From an uncultured Agathobacter sp. (GTDB lineage Bacteria; Bacillota; Clostridia; Lachnospirales; Lachnospiraceae), in contig CAKRDT010000007.1 of assembly GCA_934316545.1 (NCBI GenBank), forward strand, positions 1-64,000: a stretch of DNA of 64,000 nt, read 5' to 3'. A program made the position numbers and the translations under genes. The notes under the pieces are model-generated. The model worked only from the letters and a program-made list of their open reading frames with translations. It ran no database searches and was not told the DNA's origin. Below are positions 11,424 through 21,013 of this stretch, piece after piece (positions within the stretch are counted from its first letter, which is position 1; each line of letters starts with the position of its first letter).

Positions 11424-12788
11424 ATGAAGGAAAAATACAAACATTTACTCAACTTTGTTGCGAACGTGCTGACTCTGGCGGTGGAAGCATTATGCTTTGG
11501 CTGGGTATGGTACGTGATGTATGTTCCGCAACTTGACAAGGCGAATACTTTTTTCCGCAGAGGTAACTGGGCGGTTATCGGTATGTATGTACTGTTCGTG
11601 TTCTTTTTTACAAAAGTATTTGGAGGATACCGGATCGGATATATGAGAGTTTCCGATATTATTCTGTCACAGATACTTGCCGTATTTCTTGCGATGATCG
11701 TGTCATATTTTGAAATCTGTCTGGTCGCAAATGACTATTTAAATCCGGAACCATTGATTGTTATGACGCTTACGGAAATTATATTTATTGTACCGTGGGT
11801 TATCGTCATCCGGAAATTTTATCAGTATTTATATCCGCCAAGACAGATGCTTGTTATCTATGGAAACTATTCTCCGGATGATCTGATCTCCAAGATTAAT
11901 ACGAGAAAAGATAAATACAATATCTGTGCCGCAGAAAGCTATCGTATTGGATATGAAAAGCTGTATCCGATGATCAAAAAATATAACGCTGTGGTTTTAT
12001 GCGACCTCCCTTCGGAGGCGCGTAACCAGATTATGAAATACTGTTATCAGGAGTCGGTAAGAACTTATGTAACGCCAAAAATCTCGGATATTCTTTTCCG
12101 GGGAGCGGATGACATCCATCTGTTTGATACACCGCTTCTGCTGTCCCGCAATCAGGGACTGAGTATTGTGGATCAGTTTGTAAAGCGTCTGATGGATATC
12201 TTGATCTCGCTGATCGGCATTGTGATTGCATCGCCGTTTATGCTGGTGATCGTACTTGCGATCAAGCTGTATGATCATGGCCCGATTCTGTACAAGCAGG
12301 AACGTTTAACCAAAGACGGAGAGCCGTTCATGATCTACAAGTTCCGAAGCATGTCGGTGCATTCCGAGGATGCAGGAGCAAGACTTGCTGCCAAGGGTGA
12401 TGCGCGGGTGACACCGGTCGGACGGGTGATCCGTGCAATCCATTTTGACGAGCTGCCACAGCTTTTTAATATTTTAAAAGGCGAGATGTCGGTTGTCGGT
12501 CCAAGACCGGAGCGCCAGATCATCGCGGATCAGTATACAGAGGAAATTCCGGAGTTTGTGCTTCGCCTGAAGGTGAAAGCCGGACTGACCGGTTATGCAC
12601 AGGTGTATGGAAAGTATAATACGACACCGTATGACAAGTTAAAACTTGACCTGACTTATATTGAAAATTATTCGGTATGGATGGACATCAAGATTTTGTT
12701 CCTTACGTTTAAGATCCTGTTTGTGAGGGAGAATACGGAAGGTGTGGATGAAAACCAGACGACCGCGATCAGGAAAGAGTCGGATTAG
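11424..12788 (+). CDS. Undecaprenyl-phosphate sugar-1-phosphate transferase (polyprenyl glycosylphosphotransferase)
   Basis: Starts surface-polymer synthesis by moving a sugar-1-phosphate from a nucleotide sugar to undecaprenyl phosphate at the inner face of the membrane. The 454-residue protein has four N-terminal helices (about 10-140), a soluble central domain, a fifth helix (about 258-285) and the catalytic bacterial sugar transferase domain. Signatures are KRLMDILIS, YKQERLTKDG, IYKFRSM, DELPQLFNILKGEMSVVGPRP and the YAQVYGKYNTTP tail. It follows the HPr gene after 35 bases. A very strong terminator follows, so it is probably transcribed separately from the 13-25 kb operon. Confidence 0.93.
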   Translation: MKEKYKHLLNFVANVLTLAVEALCFGWVWYVMYVPQLDKANTFFRRGNWAVIGMYVLFVFFFTKVFGGYRIGYMRVSDIILSQILAVFLAMIVSYFEICLVANDYLNPEPLIVMTLTEIIFIVPWVIVIRKFYQYLYPPRQMLVIYGNYSPDDLISKINTRKDKYNICAAESYRIGYEKLYPMIKKYNAVVLCDLPSEARNQIMKYCYQESVRTYVTPKISDILFRGADDIHLFDTPLLLSRNQGLSIVDQFVKRLMDILISLIGIVIASPFMLVIVLAIKLYDHGPILYKQERLTKDGEPFMIYKFRSMSVHSEDAGARLAAKGDARVTPVGRVIRAIHFDELPQLFNILKGEMSVVGPRPERQIIADQYTEEIPEFVLRLKVKAGLTGYAQVYGKYNTTPYDKLKLDLTYIENYSVWMDIKILFLTFKILFVRENTEGVDENQTTAIRKESD

Positions 12789-12801
12789 AAAAAAGGAATA
12801 A

Positions 12802-12841
12802 ACGGGTGAGAATTGATAGAGTTCAATTCTCACCCGTTTTT
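12802..12841 (+). terminator. Rho-independent terminator
   Basis: A perfect 15-base-pair stem, acgggtgagaattga (12802-12816) with its complement at 12823-12837, has a six-base loop and is followed by T residues. It separates the sugar transferase from the polymer operon. Confidence 0.92.
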
Positions 12842-12903
12842 AAATCTATGGTTTTATAACAAATTTTACACCTATTTTCAGCATTTTTTGGGAATTAAAC
12901 AGA

Positions 12904-12931
12904 TTGCCTTTGCGCATATTTGTGTTATACT
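12904..12931 (+). promoter_or_regulatory. Promoter of the surface-polymer operon
   Basis: ttgcct (12904-12909) and tatact (12926-12931) are 16 bases apart, with a TGn extension before the -10 box. The leader to the first gene is then about 130 bases, in which I see no conserved riboswitch. Confidence 0.65.
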
Positions 12932-13069
12932 GATGGTAGTTTGTTGTTTTATAGGCTTTTTTAAGCGGAGCATACTGTTTGCGCGAAAGAGTGAAGAAAG
13001 CGCACACTTTATTTTGAAAGGCGAAATTTGTAAAGTGATAGGACAACCGGGGGAATGAAGGAGCAACGT

Positions 13070-14125
13070 ATGAGTGACATAAAAATCAGCATCATCATGC
13101 CTGTATATAAGGTAGAAGAATATGTGGGCAAGGCGATTGATAGTATACAGGCACAAACATTTACGGATTATGAATTTTTGATCGTCGATGACGGAACTCC
13201 GGATCGAAGCGGCGAAATCTGTGATGCCTATGCGGCAAAGGATTCCCGTATTCAGGTGATCCACAAAGAAAATGGTGGAGCTCCGAGTGCGAGAAACACA
13301 GCAATTGATATGGCAAAAGGAAAATATGTGTATTTTCTTGATTCCGATGACTGGGCAGAAAAAACGATGCTACAGGATATGTACGATATGGCGGAGCAAC
13401 ACAATGCGCAGCTTGTCGTATGTGGATATTACATCGATACTTATTATGGGGACAAGCATCTGAGTGAGAAAATCTGTGTGGATGATAAAGTTTTTACGGA
13501 TGCAAAGTCATTCCGCGAGGAATCTTATCGGTATTTTGACCGGAATATGTTATACACACCCTGGAATAAATTGTACCGGCTTGATTATATGAGAGAACAC
13601 GGGTTATATTTTCCACAGACATTGTGGGATGATTTCCCGTTTAATATCAGTTATATCCGAAATGTGGAGTCCGTTGTGGTTTCCACAAAGGCTTACTATC
13701 ATTTTATTCGTGCGCGTGCAGAGTCAGAGACTGCAGCTTATCGTGCGGATATGTACGATAAGCGCGAGGAGGAGCACGGATGGATGCTGGATCTGTACCG
13801 TGAGTGGGGCGTGGATAATGCACCGACGCAGGAGATGATCGCCCGCCGCTACATTGAGCGAATGGTAGGATGCATCGCAAATGTCACGAGTTCAAAGTGT
13901 ACATTAAATGGTAGAGAAAGACGTGCGGAGATCAAAAAGATGCTTCATAATCCGCGGGTGGATGAAGCGTTAAAGATCGCACAACCGCGCTCTAAGTATA
14001 TGAAGATCATGCTTGTTCCGATCCGTTGGAAGAATACGTATCTTACTTGGTTGGAGTCTGCGGTCATTACGTTGGTGAAGGAACGCAATACGAAACTTTT
14101 TGCAAAACTGAAAGCTGGAAGATGA
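13070..14125 (+). CDS. Glycosyltransferase family 2
   Basis: 351 residues. The GT-A fold starts at once (ISIIMPVYKVEEYVGKAIDSI), with the nucleotide-binding VDDGTPDRS and the metal-binding DSDDW motifs in the first 100 residues. The C-terminal 150 residues are helical and basic and have no membrane segments. The start at 13070 is supported by AAGGAG seven bases upstream; an ATG at 13055 is less likely. It is the first gene of the polymer operon and ends one base before the tandem LicD gene. The sugar donor cannot be read from sequence. Confidence 0.9.
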   Translation: MSDIKISIIMPVYKVEEYVGKAIDSIQAQTFTDYEFLIVDDGTPDRSGEICDAYAAKDSRIQVIHKENGGAPSARNTAIDMAKGKYVYFLDSDDWAEKTMLQDMYDMAEQHNAQLVVCGYYIDTYYGDKHLSEKICVDDKVFTDAKSFREESYRYFDRNMLYTPWNKLYRLDYMREHGLYFPQTLWDDFPFNISYIRNVESVVVSTKAYYHFIRARAESETAAYRADMYDKREEEHGWMLDLYREWGVDNAPTQEMIARRYIERMVGCIANVTSSKCTLNGRERRAEIKKMLHNPRVDEALKIAQPRSKYMKIMLVPIRWKNTYLTWLESAVITLVKERNTKLFAKLKAGR

Positions 14126-14126
14126 T

Positions 14127-15869
14127 ATGGCAGTGTTACAGACAAATGAATTGCTGAAAGAAAATTTGTCCAGAAAAACGGGTTTGCATCGCTTGACGGA
14201 TGAAGAGACGGAGGCAATCAAGAACGTTGTGCTGGAAGCGGCTTTGGATGTGATCGCATTGTGTGAAGAGAATGGAATCCCTTATATGTTGGGCGGTGGA
14301 TCTGCACTTGGTGCGGTAAGGCATGGTGGATTTATTCCGTGGGATGACGACATTGACCTGAATATTCCGAGAAAATATATTACTCAGCTGATTCATGCGA
14401 TCGAGAATCGATATCCAGACAAATATTATATCGAAGCGCCACTTTACACAGAGGGCTATCTGAGCTCTTTTATACAGGTGCACAGAAGGAATACTGTATT
14501 TCAGGAATACATGAATCAGAAAAAAGAGAATTGCGGAATTAAGCTGGATATCTTTATTATAGAAAATACCTATAATAATGCTGTTTATCGTGCCTGGCAT
14601 GGAATCGGTGTTCAGGCAGGTTTGTTTTTTTTATCGTGTTACCGGATGTATGCGTGGCGTGATGAGTTCAAAAAGCTTGCGGAAGGAAACCGTAAAGCAA
14701 GCGTGATCATGTTTGTGAAGCGGTGTATCGGAGTACTTTTTGCATGCAATCCCATGGGACTGTATCGCAGTGTGCAGAAGAAAATGGCACAATGTACGGA
14801 TGAAAAATCAGAATATATTACCATTCCCTCAGGGAGAAATCATTTCTTTGGAGAATTGTATCAGAGAGAAACTTTCATGCAAACGCAGAAGGTGGAGTTT
14901 GAAGGACACATGTTATGTGTCACAAGTGATTATAAAAATTATCTGACAAGATTGTATGGAGATTATATGGAGATTCCGCCGGAGGAGAAAAGAGAGCATC
15001 ATGTGTTGTATGATCTGAAGCTTCCAGGAGAATATGTGGCACCGAAACTTCTTGATAAACAACAGATTCAGCAGGTCCTGACAGGAATGTTGGATGACTT
15101 TGTCGCTTACTGTCAGAGGCATGGACTCCGCTATTATCTGGTGGGCGGAACCTTGCTTGGTGCAGTAAGACATCAGGGATTTATCCCGTGGGATGATGAT
15201 ATTGATGTTGGTATGCCGAGAAAGGATTATGAGAGATTTCTTGAATTGGTGAATCAGGAACCGGTGAGCGAGCATTTACAGGCAATCAGCGGCGAGAAAG
15301 GAACTTTGTCCAATCCGTATTGTGAATTGATCCATGCAGGGACACACCTGGAGCGCAACAGTTCACAGTATATTCGGGAAAAATGTCAGGTATTACATTT
15401 GTTTTTGGATATTTTCCCGCAGGATGGATGGCCGGAGGATGAAAAGGAAGCGGCTCGTCTTTTCCGGAAGATGAAGAAGATGCGCTATATGATCCAGAAT
15501 GCCAGAGCCAAGATCGGCAAGGGCACATCGCCGGGACATATTATCGCAAAAACGCCGATCGTTCTTCTTATGAGATGTGTTGGTTATCAGCGCATCATTG
15601 ATAAGATGGATCGAATTGCCAGACGATATGATTATGATCGATCAAAATATGTAGGTGCGATTACTTATGGCATCTATGGTGTGGGTGAGCGGTGTCTGCA
15701 TGATGAGGTGGTTGCATTTACCAATGTGACATTTGAGGGAAAGCAGTATTGTGCGCCTGGTTGTTATGACCGGTATTTAAGACAGATATTTGGCGATTAT
15801 ATGGTACTTCCACCTGCAGAAAAACGTGTGGATCATAAGATGAAAGTATGGGCAGAATTTGACGTATAG
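14127..15869 (+). CDS. Tandem LicD-family phosphotransferase
   Basis: LicD enzymes move phosphocholine or a similar phospho-group from a CDP carrier to a sugar. This 580-residue protein contains two complete LicD units in one chain. The first has GGGSALGAVRHGGFIPWDDD at about 56-75. The second has GGTLLGAVRHQGFIPWDDD at about 338-356. Each is followed by the usual D/Y-rich second half, ending with GDYMEIPPEEKR in the first and GDYMVLPPAEKR in the second. Ordinary LicD proteins are about 270 residues, so this is a duplication and fusion. Both units keep the DDD metal motif and look active. Neighbours suggest a teichoic-acid-like acceptor. Confidence 0.92.
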   Translation: MAVLQTNELLKENLSRKTGLHRLTDEETEAIKNVVLEAALDVIALCEENGIPYMLGGGSALGAVRHGGFIPWDDDIDLNIPRKYITQLIHAIENRYPDKYYIEAPLYTEGYLSSFIQVHRRNTVFQEYMNQKKENCGIKLDIFIIENTYNNAVYRAWHGIGVQAGLFFLSCYRMYAWRDEFKKLAEGNRKASVIMFVKRCIGVLFACNPMGLYRSVQKKMAQCTDEKSEYITIPSGRNHFFGELYQRETFMQTQKVEFEGHMLCVTSDYKNYLTRLYGDYMEIPPEEKREHHVLYDLKLPGEYVAPKLLDKQQIQQVLTGMLDDFVAYCQRHGLRYYLVGGTLLGAVRHQGFIPWDDDIDVGMPRKDYERFLELVNQEPVSEHLQAISGEKGTLSNPYCELIHAGTHLERNSSQYIREKCQVLHLFLDIFPQDGWPEDEKEAARLFRKMKKMRYMIQNARAKIGKGTSPGHIIAKTPIVLLMRCVGYQRIIDKMDRIARRYDYDRSKYVGAITYGIYGVGERCLHDEVVAFTNVTFEGKQYCAPGCYDRYLRQIFGDYMVLPPAEKRVDHKMKVWAEFDV

Positions 15870-15923
15870 CATATTACTTGATAAAATAGGCTGAATTTGT
15901 AAAATAAACGCAACGAGGTAGAT

Positions 15924-16700
15924 ATGAAAAAATATATTGATTCATTTGTAAATTACCGCTTTCTGTTAAGCGAACTTGTTAAAAAAGGTATTAAACTCAA
16001 ATACAGAAGATCCTATCTAGGTATTTTATGGTCCTTGCTTGAGCCGTTGCTCACAATGATTGTGCTGACTATGGTTTTCGGTACGATTCTCGGGACACGT
16101 ACGAAGGAATTCTCCGTATACATTCTTTGCGGACGCTTATTATACAACTTTTATTCCACTTCAACAAAGTCGGCGCTGACATCTATACGTCGAAACGCAG
16201 CTATGATAAAAAAAGTTTATGTACCGAAGTATCTTTATACGTTATCAAGCATTTTGTTTAATTACATTATTTTCTTGATTTCATTGATCGTACTCGTCGT
16301 TGTGGCAGCTGTATTGAATGTTCGACCGACATGGTATCTGATTCAGGCTCCGATTGCGTTAATCCTTGTGTTGATGCTTTCTGTTGGTTGTGGATTCATT
16401 CTTGCAACAATGGGAGTGTTTTTCAGGGATATGGAGTATCTTTGGGGAGTTGCATTAATGCTGATTATGTATATGTGTGCAATTTTCTATCAGCCGGAAA
16501 AGATTCTTGATAGTGGATTTGCATGGATCCTGAAATTTAATCCATTATACTGTATCATTGACATTTTTCGTGCAGCAGTTTTTGGAAGAATGATGAATCT
16601 GCACTATTTTTTGTATGCACTTGGGTTTAGTGTTGTGACAATCGTGGCAGGTTTGATTATGTTTATTAAGAAACAGGATGAATTCATCCTCCAGATCTAA
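15924..16700 (+). CDS. Polysaccharide/teichoic acid ABC exporter, permease
   Basis: 258 residues with six membrane helices, matching the ABC-2 permease family of TagG/Wzm. It has the N-terminal amphipathic region (LLSELVKKGIKLKYRRSYLG) and GILWSLLEPLLTMIV typical of TagG. It would move lipid-linked polymer across the cytoplasmic membrane. The ATPase gene follows after 14 bases, so the two form one exporter. GAGG lies a few bases before the ATG. Confidence 0.92.
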   Translation: MKKYIDSFVNYRFLLSELVKKGIKLKYRRSYLGILWSLLEPLLTMIVLTMVFGTILGTRTKEFSVYILCGRLLYNFYSTSTKSALTSIRRNAAMIKKVYVPKYLYTLSSILFNYIIFLISLIVLVVVAAVLNVRPTWYLIQAPIALILVLMLSVGCGFILATMGVFFRDMEYLWGVALMLIMYMCAIFYQPEKILDSGFAWILKFNPLYCIIDIFRAAVFGRMMNLHYFLYALGFSVVTIVAGLIMFIKKQDEFILQI

Positions 16701-16714
16701 GAATGGAGTGTTTT

Positions 16715-17506
16715 ATGAGCGAAGAAAATGCAATTGTATTAAAAAATGTTGGAATGAAGTTTAATCTGAGCAAGGAAAAGGTCGATAGTTTGAAAGATTA
16801 TGTGATCAAATCGATCCGTCGCCAGATAGAGTATAATGAATTTTGGGCTCTCAAAGACATTAATCTGACTATTAAAAAGGGGGACCATGTCGGGATTTTG
16901 GGACTAAACGGAGCCGGAAAGAGTACTTTGCTTAAAGTGATCGCAGGAGTGTTCAAACCGACAGAGGGTTCTGTGGAAAAACATGGAAAGATTGCTCCGC
17001 TTCTTGAACTAGGAGCTGGATTTGAAAAGCAGTATACCGGCAAAGAGAATATATATCTTTACGGAGCAATGTTAGGATACACGAAGCAGTTTATTGATGA
17101 AAAATACGATGAGATTGTAGAGTTTTCTGAATTGGGTGAATTCATTGATGTTCCTGTGCAGAATTATTCGTCGGGAATGAAGTCACGACTGGGATTTTCA
17201 ATTGCAACCATTGTCTCACCGAAAATACTTATTCTGGATGAGGTTCTTTCCGTAGGAGATGCAAAGTTCCGTAAGAAGAGCGAAAAGAAAGTAATGAGTA
17301 TGTTTGATTCCGGAGTGACCGTACTTTTTGTATCCCACTCATTGGAGCAGGTAAAACGTATCTGTGATAAAGCGATGATTCTTGACCATGGAAAATTAGT
17401 AGCTTTTGGTGGAATTGATGAAATTGCACCGATGTATGAAAAAATGATTGAAGCTTATGAGTTGGAAAATCCAAAGCCGAAAAAGAAAAAAGCTTCAAAA
17501 AGGTAA
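16715..17506 (+). CDS. Polysaccharide/teichoic acid ABC exporter, ATPase
   Basis: 263 residues. Walker A is GLNGAGKST, the signature is YSSGMKSRL, Walker B is ILILDEVLSVGD and the switch histidine is in VSHSL. The spacing and the VGDAKFRKK stretch after Walker B are typical of TagH/Wzt/RfbE polymer exporters. The protein ends in a short Lys-rich tail and lacks the long C-terminal carbohydrate-binding domain of some Wzt proteins, so export need not depend on chain-end recognition. Start at 16715 with GGAG seven bases before. It pairs with the permease gene immediately upstream. Confidence 0.93.
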   Translation: MSEENAIVLKNVGMKFNLSKEKVDSLKDYVIKSIRRQIEYNEFWALKDINLTIKKGDHVGILGLNGAGKSTLLKVIAGVFKPTEGSVEKHGKIAPLLELGAGFEKQYTGKENIYLYGAMLGYTKQFIDEKYDEIVEFSELGEFIDVPVQNYSSGMKSRLGFSIATIVSPKILILDEVLSVGDAKFRKKSEKKVMSMFDSGVTVLFVSHSLEQVKRICDKAMILDHGKLVAFGGIDEIAPMYEKMIEAYELENPKPKKKKASKR

Positions 17507-17522
17507 GCGAGGAAACGAAAGC

Positions 17523-20228
17523 ATGAAATTATCAATTATATGGAAGTTGTCGGAAAGAGAAAACGATAATCAGGTAACATTAGATTATCTGAAAGCAGAA
17601 CTTGCAAAATATGAAGATGCAATTCAAATTCTGATTTACCCAGAAAGTAAAGAACAATTGTATCATGCGAGTTTTCAGATAAAAAATGGAACTGTTACAA
17701 CGAGATCTCTCATTGGGGCATCGGAAGTAGAAGTATATGAAGATGCACAAAAGGCGGTAGATGGAGATTTTGTAACATATCTTTATAGCGGTGATCGTTG
17801 GTCTGAAAACGCATTATCCCTTTTACATGATATTTTACAGGAGAATGCTGATGATACTGTGATTATGATGCACAAAGTGATGCAGGATGAAACTGAGGGG
17901 CCTTTTGCAAAATTTCATGAGGGCAAAAAAATCATAAGTGTCAATGTGAAAAAGGATTTTGATATTTATCCGTTTTATTTTGGTGGAACGATTCTTGCAA
18001 CAGAAGTGTTTTGCAAGCGAACGCTGCATAAAGAACTAGGTCTTGAAACTGAACGGGAATTTTTCCTTTCTATTGTATCTCATTATAAAAAGGTACGCTT
18101 CTTAAATGAAATAATATTTTATTCATCTAGAGCACAGGAAGGAGATTTTACTTTTTTTGAACCGATATATGATGAAGATTGGTATGATAAATCTTTTACA
18201 CAGTTTTGGATACCTTTTCTGAAGAAACAAAAAGAAAAAAATGGAAGGGTTCCGACTTTTATACAGTATAATTTTTTGTTTAGTGTGAAGGCTCGCTTTA
18301 TGAGCAACATGAACAATCGAAATAAACATGTGATTCCGGAAGGACAGGAGTCTTTATGTTTGGAAAAAATAGGACAGGCTTTTTCTTTTATAGATGATGA
18401 TATTTTATTCAACTGTCATAAAATTCAGGAATCAAATGTGACGGATTCTTTAAAATGGCTTTATGGCATTTTAAAATATGGTCAGGGTTATCATTTCGAA
18501 AAGAAATATCTTTCTGGAATTCCATATTATGGTGCAGAAAACGTCATATTCAATAAAATTACAAATTTAAAGACAAATATTCTTTTCATGAATTATGAGG
18601 ATAAAATGCTACGGATTGATGGAACGATTCATCCAATCCTGTTTTCAATGGCATCAGAGGTTTATTTGAGTTTTAATGGGAAAAAGTATAACCTTCAGTA
18701 TAATCAGCGGTATGCATTAAATAAAGTATTCGGCGTGAGTATTTATAAAGGTCATTCGTTTCATGTGGATCTTCCGATGGAAGGTGTTGAGGACGCACAC
18801 CTTTTTTGTCTGGCAAAAATCGGAGATGAGATGATAAAAATCACATTTTGTTATGAATCTCATTTTAGCCGTATGAGTGGAGCTTTTTCAAACAGTTATT
18901 GGTGTTTCGGTATGAATCCACAGTATATCGCCCTTAAGGATGAGGAGGGAATGCGCATTTGTGTAATTACTCCAAAGGATAAAAAGAGGCAGGAACGAAG
19001 ATTATCGAAAGAAATGTTTTTATCATTCAAAAAACGTGCATGGTTGTTTCTTGTAATCCGAAAGGTCTATTTTATGATGCGCCCGATTATGAAGCGCAAA
19101 CCAATTTGGATGTATTTGGATAAAATCTATAAAGGTGGGGACTCTTCCGAATATTTATATCGGTATTCAATTGCACAAAAGGATGGAAATAAGCATTATT
19201 ATTTGATTGATAAGAATGCAACGGATTATAAACGTTTAAAGAAAGATGGTTATAAACCGCTTGTCAGAGGAAGTATTAAGCATCGTTTGGTATTCCTGAT
19301 GGCAGATATGATGGTTATTTCAAACTCGACTGTTTTTGCATTTAATAATTATGGTCTTCCTAATTCAAGTTATGTGCGTGATCTGGTTGATTTCCATGTG
19401 TGTTGTGTGCAACATGGAATGTCCGTGCAAAAGATTGCAGTGGCTCAGAATCGCTTGCGTGATAACACCAGATTATATTTCTGCGCATCAAAGTATGAAA
19501 TTGAAAATCTTTCTAAACCAATATATGATTATAAAGGGTATGATGCCCTAAAGCTTACTGGTGTGCCACGGTATGACGGTCTGAAAAATGATGATAAAAA
19601 ACAGATTTTGATCAGCCCAACGTGGCGAATGCAGGCAGCGGTTCCGGTTCGGACAAGTGAGGGCGAACAGAGAGATTATAATCCATTGTTCAAGGAGAGC
19701 ACGTATTTCCAGGTATTTAATGCCTTGATCAATGATCCGCGGCTGATCGAAGCGGCCAAGAAATATGGATATCGTATTAAATATGTACTGCACCCGATTG
19801 TAAGTGCGCAGGTAAATGACTTTGATAAAAATGATTATGTGGATATTATTCCGGCTGTTGGTGATATGAGTTATGAGACCATGTTCCGTGAATCCAGTCT
19901 GATGGTAACGGACTTCTCGGGAATCCAGTTCGATTTTGCTTATATGAGAAAGCCGCTTGTTTATCTGCATCATAAAGATATTCCTCAACATTATGAAGAG
20001 GGAACATTCTTCTATGATACGATGGCATTCGGAGAAATTGCACATGATAATGATGAACTGATCGATCTGTTATGTGAATACATGGCAAGTGGATGTAAGA
20101 TGAAGGAAGAATATGTACGTCGTGCTGATGATTTCTTCTATTATAATGATCATAACAACTGTAAGCGCATTTATGATACGATGATTGAATATCAGGAAAA
20201 GAAAATTTTACCGTATCGTCAGAAATAA
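17523..20228 (+). CDS. TagF-like CDP-glycerol:poly(glycerophosphate) glycerophosphotransferase
   Basis: 901 residues. The C-terminal 400 carry the Glyphos_transf family fold of TagB/TagF/TarL enzymes, with VQHG near 629, ILISPTWR, and TDFSGIQFDFAYMRKPLVY near 795. These proteins add or polymerise glycerol- or ribitol-phosphate units from CDP-alditols. The N-terminal 220 residues begin like a GT-A glycosyltransferase (LSIIWKL), but I see no clear DxD. The middle section contains a beta-rich part. The start at 17523 follows a GAGGA site. The coding sequence is noticeably AT-rich compared with housekeeping neighbours. The TarI-like gene follows, consistent with a CDP-activated substrate. Confidence 0.88.
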   Translation: MKLSIIWKLSERENDNQVTLDYLKAELAKYEDAIQILIYPESKEQLYHASFQIKNGTVTTRSLIGASEVEVYEDAQKAVDGDFVTYLYSGDRWSENALSLLHDILQENADDTVIMMHKVMQDETEGPFAKFHEGKKIISVNVKKDFDIYPFYFGGTILATEVFCKRTLHKELGLETEREFFLSIVSHYKKVRFLNEIIFYSSRAQEGDFTFFEPIYDEDWYDKSFTQFWIPFLKKQKEKNGRVPTFIQYNFLFSVKARFMSNMNNRNKHVIPEGQESLCLEKIGQAFSFIDDDILFNCHKIQESNVTDSLKWLYGILKYGQGYHFEKKYLSGIPYYGAENVIFNKITNLKTNILFMNYEDKMLRIDGTIHPILFSMASEVYLSFNGKKYNLQYNQRYALNKVFGVSIYKGHSFHVDLPMEGVEDAHLFCLAKIGDEMIKITFCYESHFSRMSGAFSNSYWCFGMNPQYIALKDEEGMRICVITPKDKKRQERRLSKEMFLSFKKRAWLFLVIRKVYFMMRPIMKRKPIWMYLDKIYKGGDSSEYLYRYSIAQKDGNKHYYLIDKNATDYKRLKKDGYKPLVRGSIKHRLVFLMADMMVISNSTVFAFNNYGLPNSSYVRDLVDFHVCCVQHGMSVQKIAVAQNRLRDNTRLYFCASKYEIENLSKPIYDYKGYDALKLTGVPRYDGLKNDDKKQILISPTWRMQAAVPVRTSEGEQRDYNPLFKESTYFQVFNALINDPRLIEAAKKYGYRIKYVLHPIVSAQVNDFDKNDYVDIIPAVGDMSYETMFRESSLMVTDFSGIQFDFAYMRKPLVYLHHKDIPQHYEEGTFFYDTMAFGEIAHDNDELIDLLCEYMASGCKMKEEYVRRADDFFYYNDHNNCKRIYDTMIEYQEKKILPYRQK

Positions 20229-20273
20229 TAAGAACAATGTAAACTATTTTTTAGAAAGCAGGGAGAGGTTATT

Positions 20274-21002
20274 ATGAATATTGGAGTAATTTTTGCAGGT
20301 GGTGTAGGTAAACGAATGAACAGTCGTGTCAAGCCGAAACAATTTATTGATGTATATGGAAAGCCGATTATTATCCATACGCTTGAATTGTTTGAAAATC
20401 ATCCGGGAATCGATGCGATTGCGGTTGCATGTTTGGAGGACTGGATTCCTTATCTGCAGGAACTGTTGGAAAAATTTAATATCAAGAAGGTAAAGAAGGT
20501 TGTACCGGGTGGAGCAAGTGGACAGGAGTCCATCTACAATGGGTTAAGAGCAGCAGAAGAGATTGCTGCCGGAGAAAAGTCGATCGTATTGATTCATGAC
20601 GGAGTACGTCCGCTGATCAACGAGAAGACCATTACCGATAACATTGAGTCTGTAAAAAAATATGGTTCATCCATTACCTGTGTGAAGGTAAAGGAGACAG
20701 TTTTGGTTGTGGGTGAGGATAATTCGATCGAGGATGTTCCAAACCGTGAAGACACACGTCTGGCACGTGCACCACAGAGCTTTTATCTGGATGAAATCAT
20801 TGGAGCACACCGCAAGGCAATGGCGGAAAATAAATATGACTTTATCGATTCCTGCTCTATGATGCAGTATTACGGCAAAAAACTGTATCTGATCGAGGGT
20901 CCGCAGGAGAATATCAAGATTACAACACCGGATGATTTCTATACGATGCGTGCACTTCTCGATGCAAGAGAGGAAGCGCAGATCTACGGTCTTGAAAGTT
21001 AA
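20274..21002 (+). CDS. TarI/IspD-family cytidylyltransferase
   Basis: 242 residues with the IspD/TarI signature IFAGGVGKRM, followed by KPKQF, VLIHDGVRP and the catalytic loop RAPQSF. The first motif, with Phe and Gly-Val-Gly, is closer to TarI (CTP:ribitol-5-phosphate) than to typical IspD. The polymer-operon context favours production of a CDP-alditol or CDP-sugar phosphate over isoprenoid synthesis. A strong GGGAGAGG site precedes the ATG. The gene is followed after 11 bases by an SDR epimerase, where TarJ would be expected in Staphylococcus, so the actual substrate is open. Confidence 0.85.
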   Translation: MNIGVIFAGGVGKRMNSRVKPKQFIDVYGKPIIIHTLELFENHPGIDAIAVACLEDWIPYLQELLEKFNIKKVKKVVPGGASGQESIYNGLRAAEEIAAGEKSIVLIHDGVRPLINEKTITDNIESVKKYGSSITCVKVKETVLVVGEDNSIEDVPNREDTRLARAPQSFYLDEIIGAHRKAMAENKYDFIDSCSMMQYYGKKLYLIEGPQENIKITTPDDFYTMRALLDAREEAQIYGLES

Positions 21003-21013
21003 GGAGCATTGCT

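Noticed and set aside
12842..13069. Small open frame of about 80 codons before the GT2 gene, and a riboswitch in the same leader
   Set aside because: The frame overlaps the promoter and has no ribosome-binding site. No known riboswitch consensus is visible in the leader.
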